Origin: Arthrobacter crystallopoietes
Lineage (GTDB): Bacteria; Actinomycetota; Actinomycetes; Actinomycetales; Micrococcaceae
Assembly (NCBI RefSeq): GCF_002849715.1
Contig: NZ_CP018863.1
Coordinates: 4,340,001-4,404,000, forward strand
Direction of reading: 5' to 3'
Length of the DNA: 64,000 nucleotides
Made by a program: the position numbers and the translations under genes. The notes under the pieces are model-generated. The model was given only the letters and a program-made list of their open reading frames with translations. It did no database searches and was not told the origin of the DNA. Below are positions 42,241 to 51,679 of the stretch, piece after piece. Every line of letters starts with the position of its first letter. Within the stretch, counting starts at the first letter, position 1.

Positions 42241-44448
42241 TTACCCCCGCTCAAGGAATGCCTCTTTCTCCGGGTTGAGATACAGCTCGATGGCCTGGGC
42301 CAACTCCGGGTAGTCCCCCAGCTGCGCGTCGTGTTCGATAATCGCCGCGGCGTCGTTGCGGGCCTGTTCGATCACGGCTTCGTCCTTGATGACGCGCAGC
42401 AGCTTCAGCGTGGACTTGCCACCGGACTGGGAGGATCCCAGAATGTCGCCTTCGCGCCGCAGTTTCAGGTCGTCCTGGGCCAGCCGGAATCCGTCAGTGG
42501 TCGCTTCCACTGCTTGCAGCCGCTCCCGGCTGGGGTGGCCCGGCTCCAGGCTTGTGACCAGCAGGCATGTGCCCAGCAGCGAGCCGCGGCCCACCCGTCC
42601 CCGCAGCTGGTGAAGCTGGGAAATGCCGAACCGGTCTGCATCAAGGATCACCATCATCGTGGCATTCGGCACGTCCACACCGACTTCGATGACGGTGGTA
42701 GACACGAGGAGGTCCAGCTGCCCCTCGGTGAAAGCGGCCATGGTGGCATTCTTTTCCGTCGAGTCCAGCCTGCCGTGAAGCACACCTATGCGCACTCCGG
42801 ACAAGACCGGCAGCTCCCCGAGGAACTCGGCAATCCGTTGGACGGAAGCCAGCGGACGGCTTTCCTCTCCGGCATCGGCAGTCGGCTCAAAACTCGCCGG
42901 ATCCTCGCCTTCGTCGTCACCGATCTTGGGACAGACCACGTACACCTGCCTGCCGGCGTCGACCTCTTCGCGCGCCCTGGCCCAGATCCGTTCCGCCCAC
43001 CCAGGGTTCTCCACCAGTCCCACGAGATGGGTACGGATCGGGGCGCGTCCGGCCGGCAGTTCCCGCAGTACCGATGTTTCCAAATCGCCGAAAACGGTCA
43101 TGGCTACGGTGCGCGGGATCGGTGTGGCGGTCATGACCAGCAGGTGCGGCGGCTTGATGGCCTGTGCACGCAACTGGTCGCGCTGCTCGACGCCGAAGCG
43201 GTGCTGCTCATCCACGACGATCAGGCCCAGATCGTAATACTCAACCTCTTTCGAAAGCAGGGCGTGGGTGCCGATGACGATGCCAGCCTCGTTGCTGTTG
43301 ATATCCCGCAGGACGCTGCGGCGGGCGGCTCCTACCACGGAACCAGTCAACAGCACGACCCTAGTGCCGTTTTCATCGCCGCCAAGCATGCCGCCCTCGG
43401 CCAGCGGCCCCAGCATCCGCCGGATCGATTCGTAGTGCTGGCCTGCCAGCACCTCCGTTGGCGCCATCAGGACGGCTTGGCCGCCGGCGTCGATGACCTG
43501 GAGCATGGCACGCAGGGCAACGAGTGTCTTGCCGGATCCCACTTCGCCCTGCAGCAGCCGGTTCATCGGGTGGTTCTCCGCGAGCTCCGCGGCAATGGTG
43601 GCTCCGACTTCCTGCTGGCCTCCGGTGAGAGTGAAGGGCAGCGAAGCGTCGAAACGCTCCAGCAAGCCAGCCCGGCGGTGCGGCCTGGCTGTTGCTTCCT
43701 CGGCGGCCGCTTGTGCCCTGCGCCGGGCAAGCGCGGTCTGCAGGATCAGCGCTTCCTGGTACCTGAACCTCTCGTGGGCTTTGGCCACCGATTCCATGTC
43801 CTGGGGGCGGTGGATCTGCTGGTAGGCGTCCTCCAGCGAATACAGCCGGTCGCGGATGGCGATATCGGCCGGCACCGGGTCCTCGATCCGGCTGAAGTCC
43901 ACGATGTCGAGCAGAGCTTCGACGGCGGCCTTGATCCGCCAGCTGCTCAGCTTGGCCGTGGCGGGATACAGCGGGACGGGCCGCCGGGCTTCCTCTGCGT
44001 CAAAGCCGCTCTCGTCCTCAAGCAGCACGTAGTCCGGATTGGTCAGCGTCAGCTGGCTTTGGTACGTGGTGACCTTGCCGGCAAACATGGCCAGTGTGCC
44101 CGGCAGCAGTTCCTTGTCCGCACGGTAGGCGTTGAAGAAGGTCAGATGCACCTGGTTCAATCCGCGGACGGAATCATCGCTGACGACGACGTCGGTCAGG
44201 GTACCTTTGCGTGCACGCATCCGGCGCGTCGTGCAGCTGACAACGCGGGCCACCAACGTCACGTTTTCATCCCGCGGGAGCTCGGCAATACTGGTCAGCT
44301 CACCGCGCTTGAGGTAGCGGCGCGGGAAGTAATTCAGCAGTTCCCCGACCGTGGTCAGGCCCAGGTGCTTCTCCAGCGCCGAAGCGCTGCGCTGGCCCAG
44401 CCGCCGCTTCAGTTCGAATTCCACTTCTGCCGGCAGATTTTCAGTCAT
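42241..44448 (-). CDS. recG: ATP-dependent DNA helicase RecG
   Basis: Branch-migration helicase acting on stalled replication forks and Holliday junctions. The 735-aa protein has the N-terminal wedge/OB domain (about 60-170), helicase domain 1 with Walker A GEVGSGKTLVALRAM and the DEQHRFG box, and helicase domain 2 with VSTTVIEVGVDVPNA and QLRGRVGRG. The C-terminal TRG region is present. It overlaps the DAK2 gene end by 8 bases. All key motifs intact. Confidence 0.97.
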   Translation of the reverse strand: MTENLPAEVEFELKRRLGQRSASALEKHLGLTTVGELLNYFPRRYLKRGELTSIAELPRDENVTLVARVVSCTTRRMRARKGTLTDVVVSDDSVRGLNQVHLTFFNAYRADKELLPGTLAMFAGKVTTYQSQLTLTNPDYVLLEDESGFDAEEARRPVPLYPATAKLSSWRIKAAVEALLDIVDFSRIEDPVPADIAIRDRLYSLEDAYQQIHRPQDMESVAKAHERFRYQEALILQTALARRRAQAAAEEATARPHRRAGLLERFDASLPFTLTGGQQEVGATIAAELAENHPMNRLLQGEVGSGKTLVALRAMLQVIDAGGQAVLMAPTEVLAGQHYESIRRMLGPLAEGGMLGGDENGTRVVLLTGSVVGAARRSVLRDINSNEAGIVIGTHALLSKEVEYYDLGLIVVDEQHRFGVEQRDQLRAQAIKPPHLLVMTATPIPRTVAMTVFGDLETSVLRELPAGRAPIRTHLVGLVENPGWAERIWARAREEVDAGRQVYVVCPKIGDDEGEDPASFEPTADAGEESRPLASVQRIAEFLGELPVLSGVRIGVLHGRLDSTEKNATMAAFTEGQLDLLVSTTVIEVGVDVPNATMMVILDADRFGISQLHQLRGRVGRGSLLGTCLLVTSLEPGHPSRERLQAVEATTDGFRLAQDDLKLRREGDILGSSQSGGKSTLKLLRVIKDEAVIEQARNDAAAIIEHDAQLGDYPELAQAIELYLNPEKEAFLERG

Positions 44449-45439
44449 GGGCCTCGTACACCGGGGCGGAAAGATCGGTCACGGACAGATTGGACGGTTC
44501 AGCGAACGCCCGGATCGCGGCCAAGGCGGGCTCCGCTTCCGGGACATGGGCGTGGACCCGCCAGCGGTAGCCGACCTCCGACTCGGTCACCGCACTCAGG
44601 ATCACGGAATCGCCCAGCTCGTCCAGCTGCAGGCGCAGGGTGGCGGCATCCAGTGGACTCAAGTTGATGGTGCACATGACTTCCACTCCTTCGTGTGCCT
44701 GGTCGAGATGGATATGCGGATCCTGCAGGTTGTAACCGTGCAACCCGTCCAGCAGTTCCGGCTGCAGTTCCACGCCAAGGGCACTGGAGCGCAACGTGTC
44801 CATGATCAACAGGAAGCCGACGGCTCCAGCGTCCACCACCTGCGCGGCAGCCAGCGCACCGAGTTGGTCTTCGGTCTGCACAACGGCGTCGACGGCGGCC
44901 TCAACCACTGCTTCCAGAGTGACTGCCAGACCGTGGTTCGAATCGTCGCCGTTGTGGGCGGCGCCCTGGGAATTAGCGGCCCGTGAGACTGCTTCCATGG
45001 CGGAGAGCATGGTCCCGGGCACCGGATCGCTCAACGCGGACCAGCAGCGGATCTCTGCCCGCTGGAGCGCCGCGGCCAACAACGGTCCGGTCATCCTGGT
45101 GGTGCCTTTCAGCGGTTCCGCCATCGCCGAGAGGAAGACCGCGAACAAGGTGCCGGAGTTTCCGCGAGCTTCCTCCATGGCGGCCTGACCGCTGGCCGCC
45201 AGCAGTTCGCCGACATCCGTGGTGTCCGTCTCGGCGGCAGCCAGGGAGGCTGACCTCACCGTCAGATACAGGTTGGTGCCCGTGTCCCCGTCCGCAACCG
45301 GGAAGATGTTGATGGCATTGAGCCGGTCGCTGTGGTTGCCAAGCACCTCTTCCGCTTTCGCCAGCCAGCGCTTGAGCGCCTGTGTATTCGCGGCTATCTT
45401 TGCGTGCAAGGTGTTCCAATCCCGCTGCCGCCGGCACAA
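44441..45439 (-). CDS. Short DAK2/DhaL-domain protein (FakA/YloV-like)
   Basis: A protein of up to 332 aa whose first 205 residues form a DhaL (DAK2) domain: INIFPVADGDTGTNLYLTV and ARGNSGTLFAVFLSAMA hold the ADP-Mg binding residues, and VDAGAVGFLLIMDTL ends the domain. FakA/YloV phosphorylates fatty acids bound to FakB, but normally has about 540 aa with two more domains; here only a roughly 115-residue middle part follows. The start is unresolved: TTG at 45439 has no ribosome site, TTG at 45409 is possible. It precedes recG, the usual actinobacterial order. Confidence 0.87.
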   Translation of the reverse strand: MCRRQRDWNTLHAKIAANTQALKRWLAKAEEVLGNHSDRLNAINIFPVADGDTGTNLYLTVRSASLAAAETDTTDVGELLAASGQAAMEEARGNSGTLFAVFLSAMAEPLKGTTRMTGPLLAAALQRAEIRCWSALSDPVPGTMLSAMEAVSRAANSQGAAHNGDDSNHGLAVTLEAVVEAAVDAVVQTEDQLGALAAAQVVDAGAVGFLLIMDTLRSSALGVELQPELLDGLHGYNLQDPHIHLDQAHEGVEVMCTINLSPLDAATLRLQLDELGDSVILSAVTESEVGYRWRVHAHVPEAEPALAAIRAFAEPSNLSVTDLSAPVYEAHD

Positions 45440-45555
45440 AAAAGGCCAACGGACTCTTTCAGTTCTCCGGCGTTAACCGAGCCTACCGTAGCCGGAGCCT
45501 GACCGTGCGTAACGTTTTGGGCATGGCTGCAAATCAGGTGCAGTTCCCCGAGCCT

Positions 45556-46581
45556 CTAGCTGGCGGAAGCGAGATAATCGGCCATCGACCCATTGCTCAT
45601 TGCCTCGGATATTTCGGCGATGGCCGCTTCGTCCTTGAGCACAATGGACTGGCCGTCGGCAGACATCCCGGTACCCAGTGACGGAAGCGTAAACATCTCG
45701 ATGTCGTTACCGCGCACCTTCCACAGACTGGCGCCAAGGAAGGCGGCCGCCGGGCCGCTGAATTCCGAATCAACGCTGATATAAGGCGAGAATTCGGAGA
45801 CGACTCCGCTCATCCGCAGCGGATTGGCCAGGGTGGTCGGTGAAAGGATTTCGGACACCAGTGCTTTGACGAACAACTGCTGGTTGGCCACTCGCTGGTA
45901 GTCGCCGTTGGTGAACGACTTGCGCTCCCGGACGAAATTCAGGGCGGACTCGCCGTCGAGGGTCTGCACACCTTCGGGGAAGGATTCGCCGTTTCCGCCG
46001 GTGATCTGGAAGGCGGCAGGATTATCGATCTCCACCCCGCCAAGGGCGTCAGTCAGCGACCGGAAGCCGGCAAAATCAACGGAGGCCACATGGTCGATGC
46101 GCGCGTTGAACAATGTCTCTATCGTTTCGACCACCAACGGGGTGCCGCCGAACGCCATGGCGGAGTTGATCTTGTGCTCTCCATAACCGGGGATCGTGGT
46201 CCAGGTGTCGCGCATGATCGACATGACGTAGACCTTGTCGCGGTTTTCCGGTACATGCACGAGCATCATCGTGTCCGTCCGGCCGCCGTTGGGAACTCCG
46301 GCCAGGTTTTCACCCTCGCCGCTTCCGCCGTCAGCGTCAGTTCCCATCAGCAAAATGTTCTTGGAGCCATCACCGGCTACCTTGCTGACACGGTTCTCCG
46401 GGAACGCATTCTCAATTTTCTGCGAATTGTTGTCGAAGACGTTTGCCAGGTAAAAGACATAGCTGCCGCCGATAACGATGGCCACGGCCAGCAAGGCCGC
46501 CAGCACGGCGAGCACCTTGCGCACGGGCCGGCGCTTGCGGCGGCGGGGAGGGGCGTAGTCATAGTCGTAGTCAGACGTCAT
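45556..46581 (-). CDS. LytR-CpsA-Psr (LCP) family wall polymer ligase
   Basis: Membrane-anchored phosphotransferase that attaches polymers (arabinogalactan, teichoic or other anionic glycans) to peptidoglycan. A Tyr/Asp-rich, then basic cytoplasmic start (1-22) is followed by one transmembrane helix (about 24-46). The LCP domain shows NILLMGTDADG, GGRTDTMMLVHV, VMSIMRDTWTTIPGYGEHKINSA, and LNFVRERKSFTNGDYQRVANQQ, with the conserved Asp and Arg residues. The 341-aa length is typical. It is divergent from the DUF3515 lipoprotein gene. Confidence 0.94.
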   Translation of the reverse strand: MTSDYDYDYAPPRRRKRRPVRKVLAVLAALLAVAIVIGGSYVFYLANVFDNNSQKIENAFPENRVSKVAGDGSKNILLMGTDADGGSGEGENLAGVPNGGRTDTMMLVHVPENRDKVYVMSIMRDTWTTIPGYGEHKINSAMAFGGTPLVVETIETLFNARIDHVASVDFAGFRSLTDALGGVEIDNPAAFQITGGNGESFPEGVQTLDGESALNFVRERKSFTNGDYQRVANQQLFVKALVSEILSPTTLANPLRMSGVVSEFSPYISVDSEFSGPAAAFLGASLWKVRGNDIEMFTLPSLGTGMSADGQSIVLKDEAAIAEISEAMSNGSMADYLASAS

Positions 46582-46716
46582 TCATTCACTTTCTTGAAAC
46601 GGGCCACGGACGAGCATAGTGGCCGAAACTGGACGATTCCTGCAAGGCCCTGCCGTTCAACGGCGAGCACGGGGTCTCAACGGCGTCCCCCGTTACGGTC
46701 CGTCCCAGCAAACGGA

Positions 46717-46722
46717 TAGGCT
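46717..46722 (+). promoter_or_regulatory. -10 box of the DUF3515 gene
   Basis: TAGGCT (TAnnnT type) ends 6 bases before the ATG at 46729, with no ribosome site between, indicating a leaderless transcript. The -35 is weak. Confidence 0.45.
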
Positions 46723-46728
46723 GGATCT

Positions 46729-47217
46729 ATGTCCCGGATGAACGCCCTGAGCCGAAACCTGCCTGCCTTGTTACTGGGGGCAGGCATAGTTTTCACAGCA
46801 ACGGCCTGCTCTCCCATCGTGCAGGTTGATGGCGCCGAAGACGCCGCCAATCCCGCCTGTGCCCCGATGATGGTGATCCTGCCGGAGTTCGTTGCTGACG
46901 CTGAGCGCCGCGAGACCTCCAGCCAGGCCACCGCTGCCTGGGGCGACCCGTCCAAGGTCATCCTGCGCTGCGGCGTCCCGGTCCCCGGACCGACCACGGA
47001 CCGGTGTGTCACGGTCAACGGCATCGATTGGGTCCTGCACGAGGGCGAAGAGACCTGGACTGCCACTACCTACGGCCGCGAGCCGGCAACGGAACTTATT
47101 TTCAATCCTGACGAGGTGGCCGAGTCCACCATTCTGGTGGATCTGGCCGACGCGGCCGCGGAGATTCCGCAGACGAACAAGTGCATCAACCCGACGGATA
47201 CGCTCGACGCCTCGTAG
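46729..47217 (+). CDS. DUF3515 family lipoprotein
   Basis: A 162-aa protein with a basic start, a hydrophobic stretch LPALLLGAGIVFTATA and Cys27, the probable lipobox cysteine of a secreted lipoprotein. The rest matches DUF3515, an actinobacterial family of unknown function: GDPSKVILRCGVPVPGPT, CVTVNGIDW and a C-terminal acidic segment. Three further Cys residues (outside the lipobox) may form disulfides. It lies next to ddl, a frequent arrangement in actinobacteria, which hints at a cell-envelope role (inference). Confidence 0.86.
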   Translation: MSRMNALSRNLPALLLGAGIVFTATACSPIVQVDGAEDAANPACAPMMVILPEFVADAERRETSSQATAAWGDPSKVILRCGVPVPGPTTDRCVTVNGIDWVLHEGEETWTATTYGREPATELIFNPDEVAESTILVDLADAAAEIPQTNKCINPTDTLDAS

Positions 47218-47271
47218 CCACGGGACGCCGAGCGGGAGCCGCACCTGAGGGAAGTGCGTCCGTTCCAGCGG

Positions 47272-48420
47272 TTAGCGCAGTCCGGTCTTGCGGTTCAGGG
47301 CGAGATAGATCAGTTCGTCGATGAGTTCGGTGTAGGGCAGGCCTGACTTGGCCCACATTTGCGGGTACATGCTGATCGGGGTGAACCCAGGCATGGTGTT
47401 GATCTCGTTGATGATGAGATGGCCGTCCGGCGTGTAGAAGAAGTCCACCCGGGAAAGGCCCTCTCCCGCGACCGCGTCGAACGCCTTGCCTGCGAGTTCG
47501 CGGACCCGGTCGGTGGCTTCCGACGGCAGGTCCGCCGGGCAGCTGAGTGCCGCAGCCGCACCGTCTACGTACTTGGCCTCGAAATCGTAGAAGTCGTGGA
47601 CACCCGGCTGCACCGCGATCTCGCCCGGGAGGCTGGTGCGCGGGTCATCGCAGCCGCGTCCCTGCAGGACGGCCACCTCGATTTCACGGCCGACAATTCC
47701 CGCTTCGACGACGATCTTCGGATCGTGCTCCCGTGCGGCTTCGATGGCGGAGCGCAGTTCGGCTGCGTCGGAAACCTTGCTGATGCCCATCGAGGAACCG
47801 GCGCGGGCCGGCTTCACGAAGACCGGGAAGCCCAGTCCCGCCACACGCGCCAGGGCCGAATCCGGATCCTGCTGCCACTGACGGTCCGTAATGACCTCGT
47901 AGGGTCCGACTTCGAGCCCGGCGGCTTCGAAGACCACCTTCATGTAGTGCTTGTCCATCCCGACGGCGGATGCCAGGACGCCGGCGCCCACATAGCGCAC
48001 GTCGGCCATTTCCAGCAGGCCCTGCAGGGTGCCGTCTTCCCCGAAAGGCCCATGCAGCAGCGGCAGCACCACGTCGACCTGTCCGAGGCTCCGGATGGCT
48101 TCGGAGGCAGAACGGACCACCAGTTCGGTGCCGGAATTCCCCGCGGTCAACAGCAAAGATTCCGCCGCGGGGGCGACCTCGGGCCGGGTCTCCGCGGTCA
48201 GGGACCAGCGGGCGGGATCCTCGGAGACCAAGGTCCACTGGCCGTTGGGAGCAATGCCGATCGGAACGACGTCGTACTTTTCCTGGTCAATGGCCGCCAG
48301 CACGCCTGCAGCCGTCACACAGCTGACCGAGTGCTCGCTGGAACGGCCGCCGAAGAGGACGGCGACACGCGGTTTGCGCGCATTTGCCGCGGCATTCGGG
48401 CTGTTCGGTTCTTTGTTCAC
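47272..48420 (-). CDS. ddl: D-alanine--D-alanine ligase
   Basis: ATP-grasp ligase forming D-Ala-D-Ala for peptidoglycan. The 382-aa product has the N-terminal VLFGGRSSEHSVSC (17-30), LPLLHGPFGEDGTLQG, the ATP-grasp core GFPVFVKPARAGSSMGISKV, and the C-terminal INEINTMPGFTPISMYPQMW. The Tyr/Phe residues that distinguish D-Ala from D-Lac ligases are not assessed. GTG start at 48420 overlaps the gpsA stop (GTGA). Part of gpsA-ddl, preceded by plsC and murA. Confidence 0.96.
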   Translation of the reverse strand: MNKEPNSPNAAANARKPRVAVLFGGRSSEHSVSCVTAAGVLAAIDQEKYDVVPIGIAPNGQWTLVSEDPARWSLTAETRPEVAPAAESLLLTAGNSGTELVVRSASEAIRSLGQVDVVLPLLHGPFGEDGTLQGLLEMADVRYVGAGVLASAVGMDKHYMKVVFEAAGLEVGPYEVITDRQWQQDPDSALARVAGLGFPVFVKPARAGSSMGISKVSDAAELRSAIEAAREHDPKIVVEAGIVGREIEVAVLQGRGCDDPRTSLPGEIAVQPGVHDFYDFEAKYVDGAAAALSCPADLPSEATDRVRELAGKAFDAVAGEGLSRVDFFYTPDGHLIINEINTMPGFTPISMYPQMWAKSGLPYTELIDELIYLALNRKTGLR

Positions 48421-49454
48421 TGTTCCTGTTCGCCTTCGGATTTGAGCTCACGGGTGAGCAGTCGCGGGGCCAGGTCCTCGACGGAAATCTCTCCTTCGAG
48501 GACGGCGACCACGCTTTCGGTAATCGGCATTTCCACGCCTACCTGGGTGGCCAGGTCCAGCACCGCGCGCCCGGACTTGATGCCCTCCGCGGTCTGGGTC
48601 ATGCGCTGGTTGACTTCGTCCAGCGTCAGGCCTTCGCCCAGCAGGCGGCCTGCCGTGTGGTTGCGCGAGAGCGGGGACGAGCATGTCGCCACCAGATCCC
48701 CCAGGCCGGCCAGCCCCGCCATCGTTTCCAGCTCGCCGCCCAGCGCCAGCGTGAGGCGCGTGGTTTCCGCCAGTCCGCGGGTGATTACGGAGGCCTTCGT
48801 GTTATCGCCCATGTGCTTGCCGTCGCAGATGCCCACGCACAAGGCGATCACATTCTTGACGATCCCGCCGATCTCCACGCCCACGACGTCCGTGTTGGTG
48901 TAGGGGCGGAAGTACCGGGCGGTGCAGGTGTTGGCGATCCACTGCGCCACATCGCGGTCGGTACAGGCCACCACCGAGGCGGTGGGTTCCTTGCGCGCAA
49001 TCTCCATGGCCAGATTGGGGCCGGAAATCACCGCGATCCGCGAATCGGGCAGCGAAAGTTCTTCCTTGATGACTTCGCTCATCCGCGAGTCAGTGCCGCG
49101 CTCCAGGCCCTTCATGAGGGAAACAACGACGGCGGTGTCCCCCAGCAACGGCTTCAAGGCCGCCAGCTGCGGACGCAGCGTCTGCGCCGGAACGGCCAGA
49201 ACCACCAGCTCCGCCCCGTCCATGACCTCGGCAACCTCACCGGAGGCGGTCAGGTTATCCGGCAGACGGATGTCGTTGAGGTACTGGCTGTTCAGGTGGC
49301 GGTTGTTGATTTCCTCCGCCACTTCAGGCCGCCGCGCCCACAGGCGCACCTGGATGCCCGGATGGGCGTCAGCCACGACTTTGGCAAACGTTGTGCCCCA
49401 GCTGCCGGCGCCCAGAACACCCACGACAGCGGGCAGTTCCTGGTGCGGGCTCAC
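48417..49454 (-). CDS. gpsA: Glycerol-3-phosphate dehydrogenase [NAD(P)+]
   Basis: Reduces dihydroxyacetone phosphate to sn-glycerol 3-phosphate for phospholipid synthesis. The 345-aa protein has the dinucleotide motif VGVLGAGSWGTTFAKVVAD (10-28), ISGPNLAMEIARKEPTASVV, the catalytic Lys region GGIVKNVIALCVGICDG and GLGDLVATCSSPLSRN. Its start overlaps the plsC stop and its stop overlaps the ddl start, so lipid and wall precursor genes are co-transcribed. Confidence 0.96.
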   Translation of the reverse strand: MSPHQELPAVVGVLGAGSWGTTFAKVVADAHPGIQVRLWARRPEVAEEINNRHLNSQYLNDIRLPDNLTASGEVAEVMDGAELVVLAVPAQTLRPQLAALKPLLGDTAVVVSLMKGLERGTDSRMSEVIKEELSLPDSRIAVISGPNLAMEIARKEPTASVVACTDRDVAQWIANTCTARYFRPYTNTDVVGVEIGGIVKNVIALCVGICDGKHMGDNTKASVITRGLAETTRLTLALGGELETMAGLAGLGDLVATCSSPLSRNHTAGRLLGEGLTLDEVNQRMTQTAEGIKSGRAVLDLATQVGVEMPITESVVAVLEGEISVEDLAPRLLTRELKSEGEQEQ

Positions 49455-50236
49455 GGCTTTTCCTCCGGTGATGTGGGTGGCAGGTCGGCAGGCGGGGACA
49501 CTTCGAAGTTCCGGCCGGTGGCGTTTTGGCCCCGTACGGCCGGGTCCCAGCGCTCGGACGGCGGCTGCTCGGCGCGGAGTCCAGCCAGCAGTTCCGTCAC
49601 GGCGTCCAGGATCCTGCTCGTCGCCTCCTCGAGGACGGTTTTCGTCAGCGGCTGGCCGATGAATTCGCTCAGGTCCACTGGCGGTCCGGCAACCACTCTT
49701 GCCGTCTTGCGCGGAAAGATATGCAACTTCTTCGCGTAGCGCGGGAACAGCTCGTTAGCGCCCCAATGGGCAACCGGCACCACCGGCGCCCCGGTCTGGA
49801 GCGCCAGTCTGGCCGCGCCGGTCCGGCCGCGCATGGGCCACAAGTCCGGATCCCGGGTCAGCGTGCCTTCCGGGTAAATGATCACGGCACCGCCCTGATC
49901 CATCACCTCCCGGGCCACGCTGAGGGAACGGTTTGCTCCGGCGCTGCTGCGCTCCACGGGGATCTGCTTGGCAGCCGACAGGATGGCACCGACCACCGGG
50001 ATCTTGAACAGGGAGGCCTTGGCCAGAAAATGCGGGAAGAAGCCCTGGTTGTAGACGAAGTGGCCGACCACCAGTGGATCAATTTCCGTGTTGTGGTTGG
50101 GGCAGACGATGATCCCGCAGCCTTGCGGCAGGTTCTCCGTCCCCTCCCACTTACGCCGGAGGACCAAGTTCAGCACCGGCCGCACCAAAGCGGCCAAGGT
50201 GCCGAGCGTGGCCCGTTCCTTCATGGACGGCTTCAT
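49451..50236 (-). CDS. plsC: 1-acyl-sn-glycerol-3-phosphate acyltransferase
   Basis: Acylates lysophosphatidic acid to phosphatidic acid at the membrane. The acyltransferase motif is NHNTEID (HX4D), followed by LFKIPVVGAILSAAKQIPVER and IIYPEGTLTRD (block III). No long transmembrane helix is obvious, as in other actinobacterial PlsC. Start: the frame allows a TTG at 50260 overlapping murA, but the ATG at 50236 is preferred (261 aa). The C-terminal 40 residues are Pro/Glu-rich. Logical partner of gpsA, with which it overlaps. Confidence 0.93.
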   Translation of the reverse strand: MKPSMKERATLGTLAALVRPVLNLVLRRKWEGTENLPQGCGIIVCPNHNTEIDPLVVGHFVYNQGFFPHFLAKASLFKIPVVGAILSAAKQIPVERSSAGANRSLSVAREVMDQGGAVIIYPEGTLTRDPDLWPMRGRTGAARLALQTGAPVVPVAHWGANELFPRYAKKLHIFPRKTARVVAGPPVDLSEFIGQPLTKTVLEEATSRILDAVTELLAGLRAEQPPSERWDPAVRGQNATGRNFEVSPPADLPPTSPEEKP

Positions 50237-50252
50237 CCTTCGTTCCGCCGCT

Positions 50253-51575
50253 TCAGGCAATGTCGAAGTCCGCGCCGAGGTTCTCCAGTTTGGACTGGAA
50301 CCGCTCGTAACCCCGGTTGATCAGTTCAATACCGGTCACGCGGGACGTGCCGTTCGCCGCCAGGGCCGCAATCAGGTGGCTGAAGCCGCCGCGCAGATCA
50401 GGAATGTCGATGTCAGTGCCCTGCAGCTGGGTGGGACCCGAGATGACGGCCGAATGCAGGAAATTGCGCTGGCCGAAACGGCAGGGGATGCTGCCCAGGC
50501 ACTCGCGGTGCACCTGGATGCTGGCTCCCATCCGGATCAGGGCCTGGGTGAACCCGAAGCGGTTTTCGTAGACCGTTTCGTGGACGATGGACACGCCGGC
50601 TGCCTGGGTCAGCGCGACCACCAGGGGCTGCTGCCAGTCCGTCATGAAGCCCGGATGCACGTCGGTTTCGAGGACGAGCGGCGAGAGCTTCCCGCCGGTG
50701 TGGTAGAACCGGATGCCTTCGTCGTCGATATCAAAGGCGCCGCCGATTCTGCGGTAGGTGTTCAGGAACGCGGTCAGATCCGGCTGCATCGCGCCCTCAA
50801 CATAGATGTCACCCTGGGTGACCAGCGCGGCCGAAGCCCAGGACGCTGCCTCATTGCGGTCCGGCAGCGCGCGGTGGTTGAAGCCGCTGAGGTGCGGAAC
50901 GCCCTCGATCCGGATGACCCGGTCCGTCTGCACCGAGATGATGGCGCCCATTTTCTGCAGGACCGCGATCAGGTCCATGATTTCCGGCTCGATCGCCGCC
51001 CCGCTGAGCTCGGTGATGCCCTCGGCGCGGGTGGCCGTGAGCAGCACCTGCTCGGTGGCGCCGACGCTGGGGTAGGGCAGCGAGAGCTTGGCGCCCTTCA
51101 AACCCTTGGGAGCGGAAATGGAGATACCGCCCTCGCGCTTCTCCACCACGGCGCCGAACTGGCGCAGCACATCCAGGTGGTAATCGATCGGGCGGTCGCC
51201 GATCTTGCAGCCGCCCAGGTCAGGGATGAACGCTTCCCCGATGGCATGGATCAACGGCCCGCAGAAGAGGATCGGGATGCGGGAGTCGCCGGCATGCGCG
51301 TCGATGTCCTTCATCTGGGCCGTCTTGACCTTGGTGGGGTCCAGGGACAGGTCACCGGTGACAGGATCCTTGGTGACCTCGACGCCGTGCAGGCGCAGCA
51401 GGCTCGTCACTACCTCGACGTCCTTGATCTCCGGAACGTTGCGCAGCAGCGAAGGATCGTTGCCCAGCAGGGAGGCAACCATGGCTTTTGGTACGAGGTT
51501 CTTGGCTCCCCGGACGGATACCTTTCCCCTAAGAGGGACTCCTCCGCGGATGGTCAGAACGCTTGCCATATACAC
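50253..51575 (-). CDS. murA: UDP-N-acetylglucosamine 1-carboxyvinyltransferase
   Basis: First committed step of peptidoglycan synthesis (PEP transfer to UDP-GlcNAc). The 440-aa protein starts near MASVLTIRGGVPLRGKVSVRGAKN and carries the active-site loop DLGGCKIGDRP with Cys123, the residue attacked by fosfomycin (some actinobacteria have Asp). GTG at 51575 has GAGGA at a good distance; an ATG two codons later is possible. It leads a murA-plsC-gpsA-ddl gene set. Confidence 0.96.
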   Translation of the reverse strand: MYMASVLTIRGGVPLRGKVSVRGAKNLVPKAMVASLLGNDPSLLRNVPEIKDVEVVTSLLRLHGVEVTKDPVTGDLSLDPTKVKTAQMKDIDAHAGDSRIPILFCGPLIHAIGEAFIPDLGGCKIGDRPIDYHLDVLRQFGAVVEKREGGISISAPKGLKGAKLSLPYPSVGATEQVLLTATRAEGITELSGAAIEPEIMDLIAVLQKMGAIISVQTDRVIRIEGVPHLSGFNHRALPDRNEAASWASAALVTQGDIYVEGAMQPDLTAFLNTYRRIGGAFDIDDEGIRFYHTGGKLSPLVLETDVHPGFMTDWQQPLVVALTQAAGVSIVHETVYENRFGFTQALIRMGASIQVHRECLGSIPCRFGQRNFLHSAVISGPTQLQGTDIDIPDLRGGFSHLIAALAANGTSRVTGIELINRGYERFQSKLENLGADFDIA

Positions 51576-51679
51576 CTGTTTCCTCGATCTGCAACGCCTC
51601 CAAACTTCGCGAAGGCCTCAGCTAAGCATAGAAGCTACCGTGACCATCCCGAAATAAAGTGCGATTAGCCACGCCGATG

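Noticed and set aside
42331..44667. Long open frame (778 codons) opposite recG
   Set aside because: Same high-GC shadow effect; recG is intact with all helicase motifs and the antisense peptide resembles no protein family.
45440..45555. Possible rpmB (L28) gene before the DAK2 gene, as in many actinobacteria
   Set aside because: No L28-like sequence exists in either strand of this 116-base gap.
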